Source: Trichoplax sp. H2
Lineage: Eukaryota; Placozoa; Uniplacotomia; Trichoplacea
Direction of reading: 5' to 3'
DNA: 64,000 nucleotides
NCBI GenBank assembly: GCA_003344405.1
Contig: NOWV01000136.1
Span: forward strand, 62,001-126,000
This document shows positions 1 through 13,588 of the stretch, piece by piece. The position numbers and the translations under genes were made by a program. The notes below the pieces were generated by a model that saw only the letters and a list, made by a program, of their open reading frames with translations, ran no database searches and was not told where the DNA came from. Numbering within the stretch: position 1 is the first letter of the stretch; each line of letters opens with the position of its first letter.

Positions 1-2
1 AT

Positions 3-698
3 CCTACAGCTGAATTATGGACTTTATCACTACTACATCGAACTCAAGTAATTTATAGTACGGATATTAGTATGATTATAAGTGAATTAGAAATTATGCC
101 TGGATGCTTAGTAATTGAATCGGGTACAGGGAGTGGATCATTATCTCATGCGATTATCCGAGCTGTTTCGCCAAATGGCAAGCTGTTAACGTATGAATTT
201 CATAACGAACGAGCAGATAAAGCTGAAAATGATTTTAAACTTAATGGATTAAATCATCTAGTTACGGTACACTGTCGCAATGTTTGCCAAGAAGGATTTG
301 ATATAACATCGGAAGCAGACGCAGTTATTTTAGATTTACCCATTCCCTGGGAAGCAATTCCATATGCAAAACAAGCACTCAAACCGGGTGGTAGAATTTG
401 CTGTTTCTCCCCTTGTATCGAACAAGTGCAAAGAAGTTGTATGTGCTTACGTGATCATGGTTTTATCGATGTCAAAGTTCTAGAAACGATATTAAGACCG
501 TATCGTGTTAAGAAAATGGAATTGCCTATCGCTAATACTGGTAATTGCGAATCCTTCCAATCCAACGAGCGTAGTGATCCATCAACGAGTCATCATGAAA
601 ATAAAAGTAAACGAGAATTACTATCAACATTTCCCGTAGCAACCACTCCAGGCCATACTGGTTATTTAACGTTTGCCACATTCTATCCACAAGAATGA
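3..698 (+). CDS. TRMT61A: tRNA (adenine-58-N1)-methyltransferase catalytic subunit, 3' end
   Basis: C-terminal 231 residues of the catalytic subunit that, with TRMT6, methylates A58 of tRNA. The frame is already open at base 3 and reads PTAELWTLSLLHRTQ, followed by YSTDIS, which matches the family block just before the SAM-binding fold, so the real start lies left of the window. The internal ATG at 72 is not a start. Visible motifs are the glycine-rich SAM loop ESGTGSGS, the acidic strand-2 end YEFHNERA, the catalytic-site strand LDLPIPWEA and the family signature FSPCIEQVQR. The last ~70 residues are polar and less conserved. The stop is TGA at 696-698. No intron is needed in the visible part. 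The family assignment is firm; only the missing 5' end is unknown. Confidence 0.95.
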   Translation, partial: PTAELWTLSLLHRTQVIYSTDISMIISELEIMPGCLVIESGTGSGSLSHAIIRAVSPNGKLLTYEFHNERADKAENDFKLNGLNHLVTVHCRNVCQEGFDITSEADAVILDLPIPWEAIPYAKQALKPGGRICCFSPCIEQVQRSCMCLRDHGFIDVKVLETILRPYRVKKMELPIANTGNCESFQSNERSDPSTSHHENKSKRELLSTFPVATTPGHTGYLTFATFYPQE

Positions 699-2840
699 TT
701 TGACAAATAAGAAAAAGGATATCTATACTCGATCACCATGGACATTCTTGATAAAGTCAAATCAAAGTATGCTTGTACTATAGTATACCCGTATGTTACG
801 AGTCATGGACATCATCGATTTCAAAGAATCATCACCAAATTGTATTTTTTTGTATTATAATTGTAATCTTGCATAGTAGGCGCCTTAATGTTACAATTAT
901 TATTAATAAACTGAATCGTTTTATGTTACATTCAATGATGATTGCAGACTGTCACTCAGAAGGAAATGATACCTGATGGTATCAATTTACTGCTTGACTA
1001 TTTATTGTGGTTTCGATCGCTTGCGGCGTCGTAAATTATAGATTATTGAGCATAATACAAGTCTTATTTCAGTGGTATATCATGAAATTTCGGCAACTCC
1101 TGTTCGTGAATGACAGCTTTTAATTCACTACCGAGTATACGTATGTCACGTACGAGTATATCATAAATTCTCGATTAACTAAGGTGTTCTGAATTATAGT
1201 TTGCTTGGTATGATATTCTGACTACTGTACGTATATGCATGTTTTCAAACTCGACAGTTATCTTCAATATTGTAAACAATTATATTCATACATACACGAA
1301 TGTCAACAAGAGTCAAATAGGCGTTCGCATATTAGTGTAAGTTACGCAAGAATAACTGCTTCATTGAGCAGCTCCAATTCTGTTAAGAACTTAAGTATGT
1401 GCATACGTAAGTGTATATTCAAACCTATCATTAATCCGATATGAAATCACCTATTAATCCGAAAACCCATTAAACTTATTGCTTACAACACACCAAGACT
1501 AAAAGGACTTGCAAAGCAAAAATTCAAAGCATCGATTGATCAATGATTAATATATACTTTTGTTGAAGTGAAGATTGAGGCAGGTAACTTGATACGGTGA
1601 ATCACCGATTATCTCGTTCGCATTATTGAGTGCGATCTCACATTTAGTTACTAAAGTAAGAAATACGCAACAGCTGAGAAATAAAATTACAAACTTAATA
1701 TCGCTAAAGTCAATATCCATGACTTAATATTTTCTTTACATTTGATCATCAGTTAGTTATTGTAATAAATACTACGTCAATAATATCATATAAAACATCC
1801 GTTTCAAGCCACTAGAATTCAAAATAAAAAATGTGTCAGCTAAGACACGTAAATCAAATATCAGCTAATTTCAGACAAAGATCACACAGCAGCAACATTG
1901 AAAAAGACAATCAGCATTTATTTGAGTAATTTGTCGATAAGTCAACGAAAACAATTTTCGGTATCTGTTAAAATAATGTAGAAATTGTGCATCGAACATT
2001 CTCTCGAAGTTTCAACTGACGAATCATTAAATCTAGCATTCGTAATAGAACTTAATTATATTTACTTAAGTCGTACTGATACAAAGTATAATTAAGTCAT
2101 AAATATTTATCAAATGTTATTTAAATGGTATCTGTATAGTTTTTGTTATATCCAGAGTGATAAAGATTTATGTTCTATAAAACGGTACTTTTATGAGATA
2201 TACGAATCTATTAATTGCCCAACTAAATGTTAGTGCTATACTGTACTGTACTAGCGAACAAAATCTCTACCACCTGCATTTGATTAATTCCGACAACTAT
2301 AATCAGTATTTCTTCTACAAAGAAATCTGTAAATTACTAATCATTGAATCCATGCTTTTAAGCCCGAATTTATTCATTTCTACGGTACTGAGCCGGAATA
2401 GACATAAACGGCAAGTAAAATACAGTTAGTTAAAAATATCGTAAGCTAAATAGAAATTTTTAGAAACATTTCTAGTGTATGCCTGTGCTATACTCAGAAG
2501 ACAACGAACTAAACACAGTTAACATCTTAGGCAACATTATTACTCCACAAATCAGTTACTGCGGAAAACATGAAAGCTATTTTTTTTTAATTTCCTATAA
2601 TATAAGATTTCAAAGATTTCATTGCTGTTTATGCTTATGCATTTACTCCCGATCAATGTATAAAGATCACTGTCAATTTTAATAATTTACAGTACACAAT
2701 TACTTGTACTATAACATGAATACATTTATGAACGATCCAAAGGAGCAATAACATAGCACATATCTTGGATATATTCTCGATGATTAAAATTTGAGACAAA
2801 TTAATTATCAAAATTTATTCTGAGTTAATCAATTTATTAC
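699..2840. other. Convergent intergenic interval, no gene seen
   Basis: AT-rich DNA between the 3' ends of TRMT61A and vigilin. Short open frames occur but none shows recognisable protein similarity or splice-joined neighbours. One short TACTGTACTGTAC run lies near 2238. On the minus strand two AATAAA hexamers (2838-2833 and 2820-2815) follow the vigilin stop and are plausible polyadenylation signals for that gene. Confidence 0.6.
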
Positions 2841-5800
2841 TTAGTAGTCTTGAATATTCCTACCAGATAGAGCAGTATTTTGACTAGGACCCCAATTGCT
2901 ATTGGGTCCATTTGAATCTATGGAATCACCAAAAGCTGGAAAAGCTTGAGTGTCAGTAGTACTTGGAGGTGATAATCCCTGTGAGTGATCCCAAGGTGCA
3001 TTTCTAACAACATAGCCTCTACTTTTCGAATTTCTCCCTCGGCTCGACGATTGATGATCCTGGCGTTCTTCTCGTTTATACATATAATGACTTAAAAGTT
3101 CTTTTTCTTCGATCTTTTCCCGCTACATACGCCAAGAAAATATACAATAGCCAGCCATTAAAGGCAACAATTTCGTGGTATTTACCTATGCACAATAAAT
3201 TTAATGAATACTTACTTCAGTTTCAATTAGCTTATCAAGGTCTTTCTTAGCACCCTCAATATTTTCTGCTAATCCAGTTATTTCAACGTTGTTATTCTCT
3301 TGATCTTTGGAAAATTTAATGCTGACTTTGCGATCTTTGGTTATTTCGCGAATATCAGGAAGACGACTAATATTTCTTTGTATGCGGTATTCCATAGTGT
3401 ATGATTCAACAATCTGATTTTCCTATATCGGAATAAAAAAGACCGTTAGCATAAGCTATTTAAAGAATTACTTAAAGAGCTCAAATGTGTTTTCTAACCA
3501 AATCTTGAACGATCTTTTCTATTTTAAGCTTGGCAGCATTAGCTTCATTTTCATAACCAGTAATGACGATTTTACGATCGTTGCTTTCTTTGTCTGAAGG
3601 AACTTTCACTTGAACATTATGATCAGCACGAATCTTGCTAATTGTCGAACCTTTCGGGCCAATGATTTTGGAATGATGACAAGGATCAACTTCAACAACT
3701 ATTTGGAAATTTCTCTTTTTCTATTACGATAATGCAACGGTTGTTACAACATTTCCAACTTACAAATCATTCCAACAAATTATTACCTTATCCTCTTTTT
3801 CCTCTTCCAATTCTTTAATTCTATCCAGTATGGCTGATTTGGCTTTTTCAATTTGACTTGGGGTTCCAAAAATTTTGATACAATCACTATGTTGATCAGC
3901 AGGAGGTACTGAAATGTTAACGCTGTATTTTTCCATCATTGCACGAATATCTCGGCCTTTCACTCCAATTAGAGAGCGATGATATTCGATGGAGACATTC
4001 ATCTCTTCGCTTATAGGCACAAATGACTAATAATCATAAATACAATGAGCATATTAATTGTAAAGAATGACTACTTTCGACATAAAAAATAAAGTTTACA
4101 TTAACAATACTGACTGTCACTTACCAAGATAGCTTCTTTAGCGCCTTCAACATTGGCGGGTAATCCTGTAATTGTAATGATATCTGTCTTGATTGGATCA
4201 TTATCATCGACTGCACCTCCATTAGGTAAATTTTTCTGACGATTAGCTGCACCTAATTGAAAGGTATAAATGCCAATGATTAAAAAATAGTATTCATCTA
4301 TATGCATATTAGGATTCATGTTAATTACCTGATTTATTAGGAAACTTCACATCAACTTTAAAATCAGATACAACTTGCTGTATGTTACATCCTTTTACAC
4401 CTAGTATGTTCTTATGATATTTCTGAGAAACCTGACAATCAATGGTAACCATAGAATCCTAATATACAACATTTATGTTATATGAGACTTGATCCAAAAA
4501 ATGAACAATCCTGATTAAGATCAACACTAACGATTTCATCCACAATTTCTAATAATTTCACTTTGGCACTATCAACACAGCTACTTGATCCTTTAATAAT
4601 GACTTTATCTGAGGCGTTATCTCTTGGTATAGAAATTATTACATTGCCATTTTCTTCCGAGATTTCCCTTAAAATCTGATAAGCATAAAATGGAATTTAA
4701 ATTCTTTCCCTTATATCATTGTTTAATTGTTCACGTACCTGTCTACCATTTGCAAGAAGGCGTTTATAATATTTTGGAGCAATTGATATTGTCTCTTCTT
4801 TAGTGTTTTCCTAAATAAAAATCCGTGAATAGTTCAATATTTACTACAACAGATGTTACAATATTAAAAAGAATGTTAAAAACAGAAATTATATAATTGA
4901 TAAGGTGGTACAGCTAATCATAAATTATACCAGCTCGCGTATCTGATCTTCTAATTCAGCTTTGGTTTTCTCAATGTTTTCTTTAGTACCTATAATGACG
5001 ATAAGTTCCTTATCTTCATCCTTTTGCGTTGGAAATATAATTCGAGTAGAAGTATTCTGCTTTAACTATAAAAGAATTAGATCATTAAAAATTTACAATG
5101 AGTAAACTTTAGTAAATTAACATCAATTCATACTAAATTACCTTGTTAATCTTTCGGCCACCAGCACCAATTAAAAATCTATGAAATTCTGGCTTGGCGC
5201 GAACTTCAGTAGTAAAACTATGCAATTCCTGGCGGGAAGTAAAATTTTACCATTAATGGAAGCCAATAGCAATATATCTAAGCTGCTATACAAGTATAAT
5301 GGGATACCTGCTCGTTAGCAATCTCCAATAGCATTGCCTTAGCATTTTTGATATCGTCTTTGGGTCCTCTAATAACAATTTTATCGCTGGTTGTCTTACC
5401 ATCAGGTATCTTGATAATAACCCCACCACAGTCATTACTAATAGAGCGAATTAATTTTCCTTTACTACCAATCAGTCTATTATGATATTTTTGTGGTATA
5501 GAGACAGTAATTTCTTCAACATTGGCCTGTAATATAATAAAACCATTCATATAGCAAAGGTATATACTATACATATCGTAGCAATACAAGCATTTAAAGC
5601 AATTACAATTTTAATAAGTTAAGGTAAGTATAAAACACGTACGAGTTCCTTTTGAATAGCTAAGATCTTTTCCCTTGCCATTTTCACATCTTTCTGACGA
5701 CCAGTTACCTTAATAATATCACTACCACTATTTTCATTTGGAATATCTATCCTTGTGTTTGTTTCCTCTCGGATCTAATCATCAAGGATTAGAAATCACA

Positions 5801-8800
5801 ACAGCTTATAAATTACGATCAAGGATACAATAATAAGAATATATAACAGTATACCTTTCTAATCGTGATTCCACCTTTCCCAATTATATTACGATGAAAT
5901 TGCTTGAAAACACTGAACTCTTCTACGTGATTGCTTTCTATCAAGTTCGAATAAATTTTCTTCAATTTACTGCAAACCTTGTCTACATCATCCTTCGGAC
6001 CACGTACTTGAACAACATCGCTATCGCTTTGTGGATCGGGAAAATTAATGCTAATCTCCGGATATGCAGCGCTTATTTCTCGAATATTACTACCCTTTGA
6101 TCCGATTATCCTTCTATGGAATTTCTGTTCGAAAACCAGGTCTTTAACCCTTTCATTTTCCTAAAGCATGAACCGTAAAATTTAGTTCAAGTTCAAGTGC
6201 AATCTATATCATTATTACTTCGTACCCATTTTTTAACCAGGCTAAGAATTTTTTCTTTAGCTAATTTAACACCATCAGAATCTCCTTCTATGGAAATAAC
6301 TTCGCTACTTTCATCAGATGGGAAATAAATCATAGTACCAGTTTGATTTTTAATCGCATTTACTATAAAGTAATTTAGAAAAGGAAGCAAAATTATATCA
6401 ATTTCAATTATACCCATATAAGAATATTTATCAATAACAGTTAATAAAAAAATACATACTGTTAGCCTTATTTTTGCCGATAAGCTGCTTGTAAAATCGT
6501 CGGTTAATTTTGATTTCAATGTGATCCATTTTATCCACCTACAATACATTAATAATACATTAGATCATAAACAAAACTTATAAAATCTACAGTAACTAAG
6601 AAAATAAACTTATTAAGAGTAATGTTAGCGATTAATTGATGAGTCTTACCAAATTTTTCATAAATTTTTGCAAGTTTTTCTTTACGACTTGAACTTCCTC
6701 TGGTTTACCTTCTAGAATAATTAGATCTCGATCTCTCTCAAATTCGACATGAAGCTATAAAACAAGCAATTTTAATCACATTCATATAACGTTCAGATGA
6801 ACTAATAATAAAGCAATTATCTTGAGCATATCTAATCTATGCTTTACTTTGGACATGTCCTGCAATACTTTCGAGATATTTTCTCCTTTCTTTCCTATTA
6901 GATGCCTATGCAGCCAAACAGGAGCATCAACTTTTTCACTGATTGTGCTATTTGCCTGAGGTCACAAAATAAGCGTTAAGTCATTTTTTAGTTTCAGTAA
7001 TCAAGATTTGAAACAAGATAATATAATCACAGTATGAACTATTATTAAAGACCAGATACCTTTTCATAAACATGAGTTAAAGCATTGCCCAAGTGCTCTT
7101 GTTCACCTCGTAATGTTATTGTTTCCGAATTACTATCACTAGGAGGAACTTCAACTGAGACACCTAGATGTAATTAAAAGGTCCTTTTTTAAAGTAATTT
7201 TAGAGCATCTAAAGTCTCATCGTCGCAGCAGCGAGCTTAATTAGAGTCGATATGCTTTCTTTACATATACAAACCATACAAGAGCATAGTAACTAATAAA
7301 ATGAAATTACCAGTTAATTCTAAAATCTCTTGCAATCCTTGTCCACGGTGTCCGATAACGTATTTATGCTGAGATTTCTTTACCTCAACCGATACCGTCT
7401 TACATTTTCGCCTCTGCCAATATCAAACAAATTCGGTTAGAAACGCAAATCTACGGTATATCTGTTTACCACATAAAACACGAGAACGTTATTAGCAATA
7501 CCTTTTCGTTATAAATTGCACTTATTTCCTTTACAGCCTTCAATACTCCATCTTTCTCGCCAGACACGACAATCTCATCCTTTTCTACAGAAATAGGTGG
7601 TACATGAATACGAGCTCCAGTTTTTTCAGAGATTGTCTTAATTATAGAACCATTTGGGCCAGAAATAAATGGATGATAAATTTTCGAAATATTCAATCTT
7701 TCATGAGCTAGCTTTTCCTAATTTATATCCCAATGGTTGGCATAAATTTAGTTAAAAATTTACTATTAATAGTTAAAAATACAAAAACTAAATAAAACAT
7801 TAGAGCTATCTAGTTTAAAGTTGAATACAACGATTACTCTTATTTGCCAAAATAAAATATCCGACCTGCTGATCGACTAATACAAGAATTTGATGCCGCG
7901 CGTCATCTATCTTATCGCGTGATCCAGTAATACGGATATTGACAATCGGGCCTTCACCAATGACTTTTATTTTAGTGGAGGTAGTTAATTCTAATTGTTG
8001 TAAGGATTTACCACCTCTACCAAGAATAGCACCTAAATATTCCTTCTGTACTGGAAGTTCAATCGCACTCTATTTCGGAATGAAAGAAACGAAAAAAAAT
8101 CATTGTAAGCTACCACATATTGCCCAATTTTACAACGATCATTTCCCTCCTATAGTACTGTCTATTCCATTAAAATATCTATACCTTCAGGTTAAAATCA
8201 TCTCATTGAATATATATCACAAATATACATTGTAAATGATGTCGATATGTATTTTTTATATCGGTACTTTGCAATAATTTCATATCCATCGTCAATTATT
8301 ATCATACCTGTTTTTGTAACCCGATCAAGATTAATCTTTTAGCTTTTGCTACGGCATCCTTTTTACCAGTTACCATTATGGTTAGCGTTTGATCTTTAGT
8401 TGAGCTTACTTCTATAGTAGTATTAGTTTTCTGCATAACCTCCTTGCAAACTTGAGCTTGTTGTTGTTCCGGTCCAAGCACTTGTTCACCATGTCGGCCA
8501 AATTTGCGTTCTTCCATTGGAACGTGAAACACCTATCCAACAATTGTCATAGCAAATTCAATCTCCAATATAGAACATCAAGAAAGTTGTAGTAGTCGAT
8601 ATCATCTATCTCAGTGTATAATACATTCGTATACGATGTATACTTGTGTCGCATACAGATGTCATCGTTGTTTTACAGTAGCGTAAATCATAACATAGTT
8701 ACGTAATTATTAAGTAATGAACAATTATAGCATATAATCTAATCGGCCGTTTAATACAAGCTAAAGGGCAATATTACATGAACACGTCATTTTATGTCAT

Positions 8801-9698
8801 TGCTAATTATTTATCTTGCAAAGTAGAAATTTTAAATTCAAATGCCTTTTAAAATTGTATATTATTCATTTATGTTTTAAATTAGGATAGATAGAAAATT
8901 GATTTCAACACATTCCATGACGTTTAACTAGAAGAATTAATACCATTCATGTCATCATTAAATCATTGTTAGTGTTTCATTATTACGAACTATATTTATG
9001 GATACCGATGGAGCTTTCTTATTTATTCATTATTATCAATGAGTTATCATTTTAATCACTTCCTAGTCAATTTATATGGAATAAGTCGTAGATAGATATT
9101 ATAAAGGCGAAATGAATTGTTCAATAACTATTTCCTAAGTATTGGTGGTTTATCGCACAGTATGCGTTTTAATTTGTATGATACCGCTAGTTCTTAAACC
9201 GCTACATGCATACAGTAATTGTAACGTACATTTACTACGAAAAGCAACAAGACCGCCATGTTTTATACAAATAATGTAATAATTTATGACTTGGATATCA
9301 GTAGTACCGTACCGTACAAATTCAACATGGATTTATAGAAAATACAGCTACGACATTTAAATATTGTATCAAACTATTTAATTCTATTTCATTTGAATGT
9401 CTGTCTTACATACATACAGAAAAGCATTCAATCACTAAGTAGAATGTAATAGATTCTCCCTGATTGTTACTGCATAAAAATCAAGCTGGCTAGAGATGAA
9501 TAACTACGTTAGCCTTGAATCAATATCATTTTCTATTGTTACCTGTGTTATACTAGATGAAGGAATGCTTGGCAAAGCTGACGGACCCCATTTCATGTTG
9601 GTTGTTGTTTCTTGCGGTCGTGAACTTGTAGGCAAAGGAGGAAAAGCCTGTGGGTAATCTGGTTTCTGATCATCCACCACATCAGAAATTGTGTCCAT
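2841..9698 (-). CDS. HDLBP: Vigilin, multi-KH RNA-binding protein (23 exons)
   Basis: Exons in transcript order: 9698-9543, 8532-8308, 8069-7866, 7717-7502, 7413-7311, 7163-7060, 6955-6848, 6754-6650, 6538-6460, 6362-6226, 6160-5855, 5774-5643, 5526-5308, 5228-5142, 5065-4931, 4810-4739, 4675-4532, 4458-4329, 4252-4125, 4026-3787, 3720-3499, 3422-3216, 3122-2841. All junctions are GT-AG and phase-consistent, giving about 1,246 aa (human 1,268). The N-terminus carries the family motif YPQAFPPLP and SSSITQ joined to VFHVPMEERKF. About fifteen KH units follow, with GxxG loops such as GRGG, GPNG, GHRG, GKKG, GSKG, GKGG and GAGG. The C-terminus SRGYVVRNAPW plus an FPAFGD...WGPS tail is diagnostic. 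The family binds mRNA and tRNA on ER-associated ribosomes. The KH loop is degenerate in exons 9 (GKNK), 16 (LANG) and 22 (none). ATG 9698 is the first in frame after an upstream stop; 5' UTR exons are not seen. Confidence 0.97.
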
Positions 9699-11100
9699 AC
9701 TTTCTATTTTTTGCCTATTTGTTACTTTCCTCGTTCACAATGTAGTTACTAACTTGTAATTCCTATATTTAAGAAATAGTACTGTCACATCAGTTTCAAG
9801 ACGGCAGTTCCAATTGTTATATTTGTAATAATAAACAATGATTGAATGATTTAATCAGAGTGATTGGTACTCTTTGCACAAACTCTTTCAACGACCTCTA
9901 AATAAGGTTAGGCAATCGATATGATCCATGATAATATCATCACAATCAGTGGGTACGACCAAGAAGCAACCCATGCTACAGGCGCACGAAAAAGCATACT
10001 GTACAGTGTGGTCATTCTAGAGGTAGCATGAATTAGCATAGGATTGTATTCATTTAAATCGTACCAATCTGCTCTACTCGATGACTCGAACAGTAGGTTA
10101 TACTGTACTGTATCTTTGTAAACATTTACAGTTATCATGGTAATCGTACGTTCAATCAGCCTGTCGTGATAACTCTAAGGCAGGCTTTCCGCACCAACAA
10201 TGTCATTGATATTAACATTATTATAAAAGTAATATATTCCATATCTTACTGTAAGTGAACTAGCCGGTCATGATTAAATATTAATAGAGAAGATATAGAG
10301 ATAGGTCCAAATTATAATTATCAAACGTATAGACAAAATAAGATTGTCAAAATTGATGCTGTCTTTTATATCTGTCATTGTATGCCCGTATTAACTATCA
10401 TCCGTGTCTGAAAATACCTTGGGACATAATACACATCTCTCCATGGCGAGACGTGCCTCGCATAACAGAAGCCATTGAATGAAGATTAATTATTACGATT
10501 ATCCACTATTTATTGCGGCTACGCACGAGTACACTATCGTGATATATAAACAGAGTAGACAAATATCTCGTCTTTTGTGTACGCACCCATACGCGTTGGT
10601 GAAAGACAACGACTACTGTATTGAAAGGTTGGCTAAAAACACTTGTACATCCGTATCGTTGTCAGTTCTATCCAAATGTCCATTTTATCATGACTTTCTA
10701 CCTGTATTATTCAATTCATTGACTCTTGACTGTATCAACTGTAGTAATACTGTATTGTATACACAGCTTTTTACCGTATGTACATCAGGGAAGAAATGAT
10801 GTAGGAAGATGATGTTGCAATGGGAAGCTGTGTGCGCCCGACAAATCGACGGGGCACGTCGGTATGACGAGATAAAAACCTCTATCGAAAATGTTTTTCA
10901 TCAATTGAACTACATCAGTACACTGATAGAGGAAACAAGCCACTTTTGATCAACAACAGTGCATGTATGGACAAGAAATGAACATCTACCGTTGAATCTG
11001 CTATCCAGGATACCAGTTTAGCTGGAGTGGATGGATAATTTTTCTCTAGAAATTCCAACCTCAACGACAACAGCACGTTGATCTTCAACAGTGAACAACT
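9699..11100. other. Vigilin upstream region, no gene seen
   Basis: Upstream of the vigilin start. A minus-strand frame around 9908-10138 and a plus-strand 106-codon frame at 10479-10799 have no recognisable domain, and no phase-matched neighbouring exons were found. The region probably holds the vigilin promoter and 5' UTR. Occasional TACTGTAC words appear near 10096 and 10749. Confidence 0.4.
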
Positions 11101-12958
11101 GTGCAGCCCTGTACTGTACCATGGCTGTACCCTACTCAGTATTTGAATCCGGTCCTAGAAGGCTACAGTACATGACAGGGCAGTACTGTACGGTGGCCGG
11201 TATCCGGTGACTTTTTCTCGCTGCCGTACAGTACACGACAGTGCAGTAGTGTACAGTATGTGATGGATTGGATGAACTGCGCACACTGGAGAAATTTGTT
11301 CTTGAAAGAGACATTGTACTGTACACTGTACACTGTACACTGTGTTGTGACCGTTTTCGGGAGTCTTCTTCAATCGCATGGCCGTAGTTCAAATCAGGTA
11401 CACGTGTATAGTGTACACTAAGTAACGATAGCATTGATTGAGTAACTTCAGTCAGGCAGTATTGCACTTGCAAAATAAGTAAGTATTTTTCGCCAGCTTC
11501 CTCAGCTGCTTTTTTGCTTCCTACCAGACTCCAGCAGTGGATGACAATGGATGGCTTGGTGGACCCTCCCTATTTTATGCCCATAAAATGTTCAACTCAA
11601 AAGCAGTATACTGTACTGGACACATTACCTATGAATACAGTAAGCTATGATCGCAGTTACTGTACTGAAGGTGAAATACTGTAGCCAGTCAGGACCCCCC
11701 AAAAATGATCAATACAACACACTACGGTTACACCTAGACAGTGCTACTATACAGTATGTCGTCAGAGAAGACGAAGCTACGGAACTCATCCAGTAGTTAA
11801 AAGCTCGCTAGTAGCTACTGAGTCAATCAGTGATTTTCTGTCTAAAAGTCGACGAGTCACTAACGTCTTACTTTCTACTTTATACGATGTCAATGGACGA
11901 CATGAATAATAAAATTTGTGAAAACATCAGCGATCATCTTCAATACTACACCACTGACTTTGTAGTCCAAGAGGTACTGTATGGGGAAGATAGTAAAACC
12001 ATAGGAGTTGGCTGAAGCTATACTGTACTGTACTAGTGTGTCCATCTGTGCAATGTCAATGGAGATGTAAAATTGAAATATCAAATCAAAGCCTTTCAGC
12101 AGTAAACGATTTTCTACAAGTACGATAACTTCAACAGTCACGCCCTGACATTATCGCATCAGAGAAAAGATACAGTATCGCAAGATTATTATTTTTATAA
12201 CTGGACACTCAACCTTGATATACTGTACAGTACTGTAGTTAGACGATCTCAACCTTTCAACTTTTCCATTTTCAACGTGTATAGTAGAGTATATTGCAAT
12301 CCATCTTCCCAGTGCAGTATCGTAGTAGGAATCGAAATTGATGTTCGCAATTTTACCCAATGCATTACTGCATACCCTGAAAATCCTACAACACTATTGC
12401 TTGTACGCGTATAGTACTAGTAAGCAGATAATATATCCAACGAAATGATGTACAGTAATGGAAAAGGTAATTTTAAAAGGGACAACACTGCTGCAATACG
12501 TAATACACAAGGAAAATTATTATTTTAGTCAACCAGTGAAAATGAGTGGAGAGAAAAATATCCACTTCAATAGTGAACTGGGATCAACTTTTAAGTTGAT
12601 TCGTCAACTGTATCCACCCCGCAATCTGAAATGTGGTTATGTTGCATTTGTGGGTGTTTGGCTCATTTCCTAGCCGGATCTAGGTTTGATGACTGCGTTT
12701 AAATGACTTCTTAATCGTTACTACGAGGATGCCTTGCGTTACTGTACGTGTAAAGAGAAAGACGAGATACAGTATTGCACTGCATGGGCCATTTTTACCA
12801 GCATAACCATGATTTCAAGATTAACGATAGGATAGATTCAAACTCTATTCAGCATAAATCAAAATTGTCGAATAAAAAGGACAAACACCTACCGATTATG
12901 GTAACGAACCGGACAGATTGACGAAAGATGATTTCAAATCCTGGCGTGGACTTGGAGT

Positions 12959-13568
12959 TTAGGCAGCTTTAAATCGTCACTCGCCTTGTGCGCTACTGGC
13001 AGACTTGGCCTGAGCTTGGGGATAGTTGTACTGTACAAGATCCGTTGAATACTACCAGACCAGGATGAAATCTTTGCCACGGATCTCCCACCTTCAACCC
13101 AACTACAGGACAGACAGACTACATGTTACAGTACAGTACAGTACAGTACCCTACAGTATGTACTGTACCGTACTCAGTGTACTGTACACTGTACAGTATA
13201 ATCCAGTACTTTTTACAGTGTTGGACGTGCAGGATGTACAGTATAATCCAGTACTTTTTACAGTGTTGGACGTGCAGGATGTACTGTACAGTACAGTACT
13301 GTACTGTACTGTACAGTATAATCCAGTACTTTTTACAGTGTTGGACGTGCAGTATGTACAGACACTCAGACAGTACCATGCCGTGCACATTGCCGCACAA
13401 TAAAGTACTGTAGAGTGTACACTAGGGTGTCGATGAAACGTCTTTCCTGTGCCGCTGATTGAAATTTAATTTCGGCTGATTTTAAAATCTTGTGATTTCT
13501 CTAAAACAACTATAAAATAACAATTGATGCACTATTTTTTACCCCAATCACACTGGATTGCAGCATTT
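12959..13568. repeat. Duplicated block, copy 1 (left of assembly gap)
   Basis: Begins TTAGGCAGCTTTAAATCG and ends GGATTGCAGCATTT. The same sequence recurs at 13589-14109 with few substitutions and a different number of internal repeat units. The copy ends exactly at a run of 20 N. Confidence 0.9.
13191..13355. repeat. 45-bp tandem repeat within duplicated block
   Basis: Three near-identical 45-bp units at 13191-13235, 13236-13280 and 13311-13355, each starting GTACAGTATAATCCAGTAC and containing TTGGACGTGCAG. A stretch of TACTG/CAGTA repeats separates the second and third units. The second block copy has two units (from about 13792), one of them shortened. Confidence 0.85.
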
Positions 13569-13588
13569 NNNNNNNNNNNNNNNNNNNN
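13569..13588. other. Assembly gap (20 N)
   Basis: Run of exactly 20 N between two direct copies of the same ~0.5-0.6 kb sequence. The fixed length suggests a placeholder, not a measured gap. Confidence 0.98.

Noticed and set aside
5894-6100. Plus-strand frame within vigilin
   Set aside because: It lies antisense to vigilin exon 6160-5855, whose minus-strand translation matches the KH domains exactly.
11132-11473. 113-codon minus-strand frame
   Set aside because: Composition follows the TACTGTAC repeat, no domain is visible and no splice-joined partners were found.
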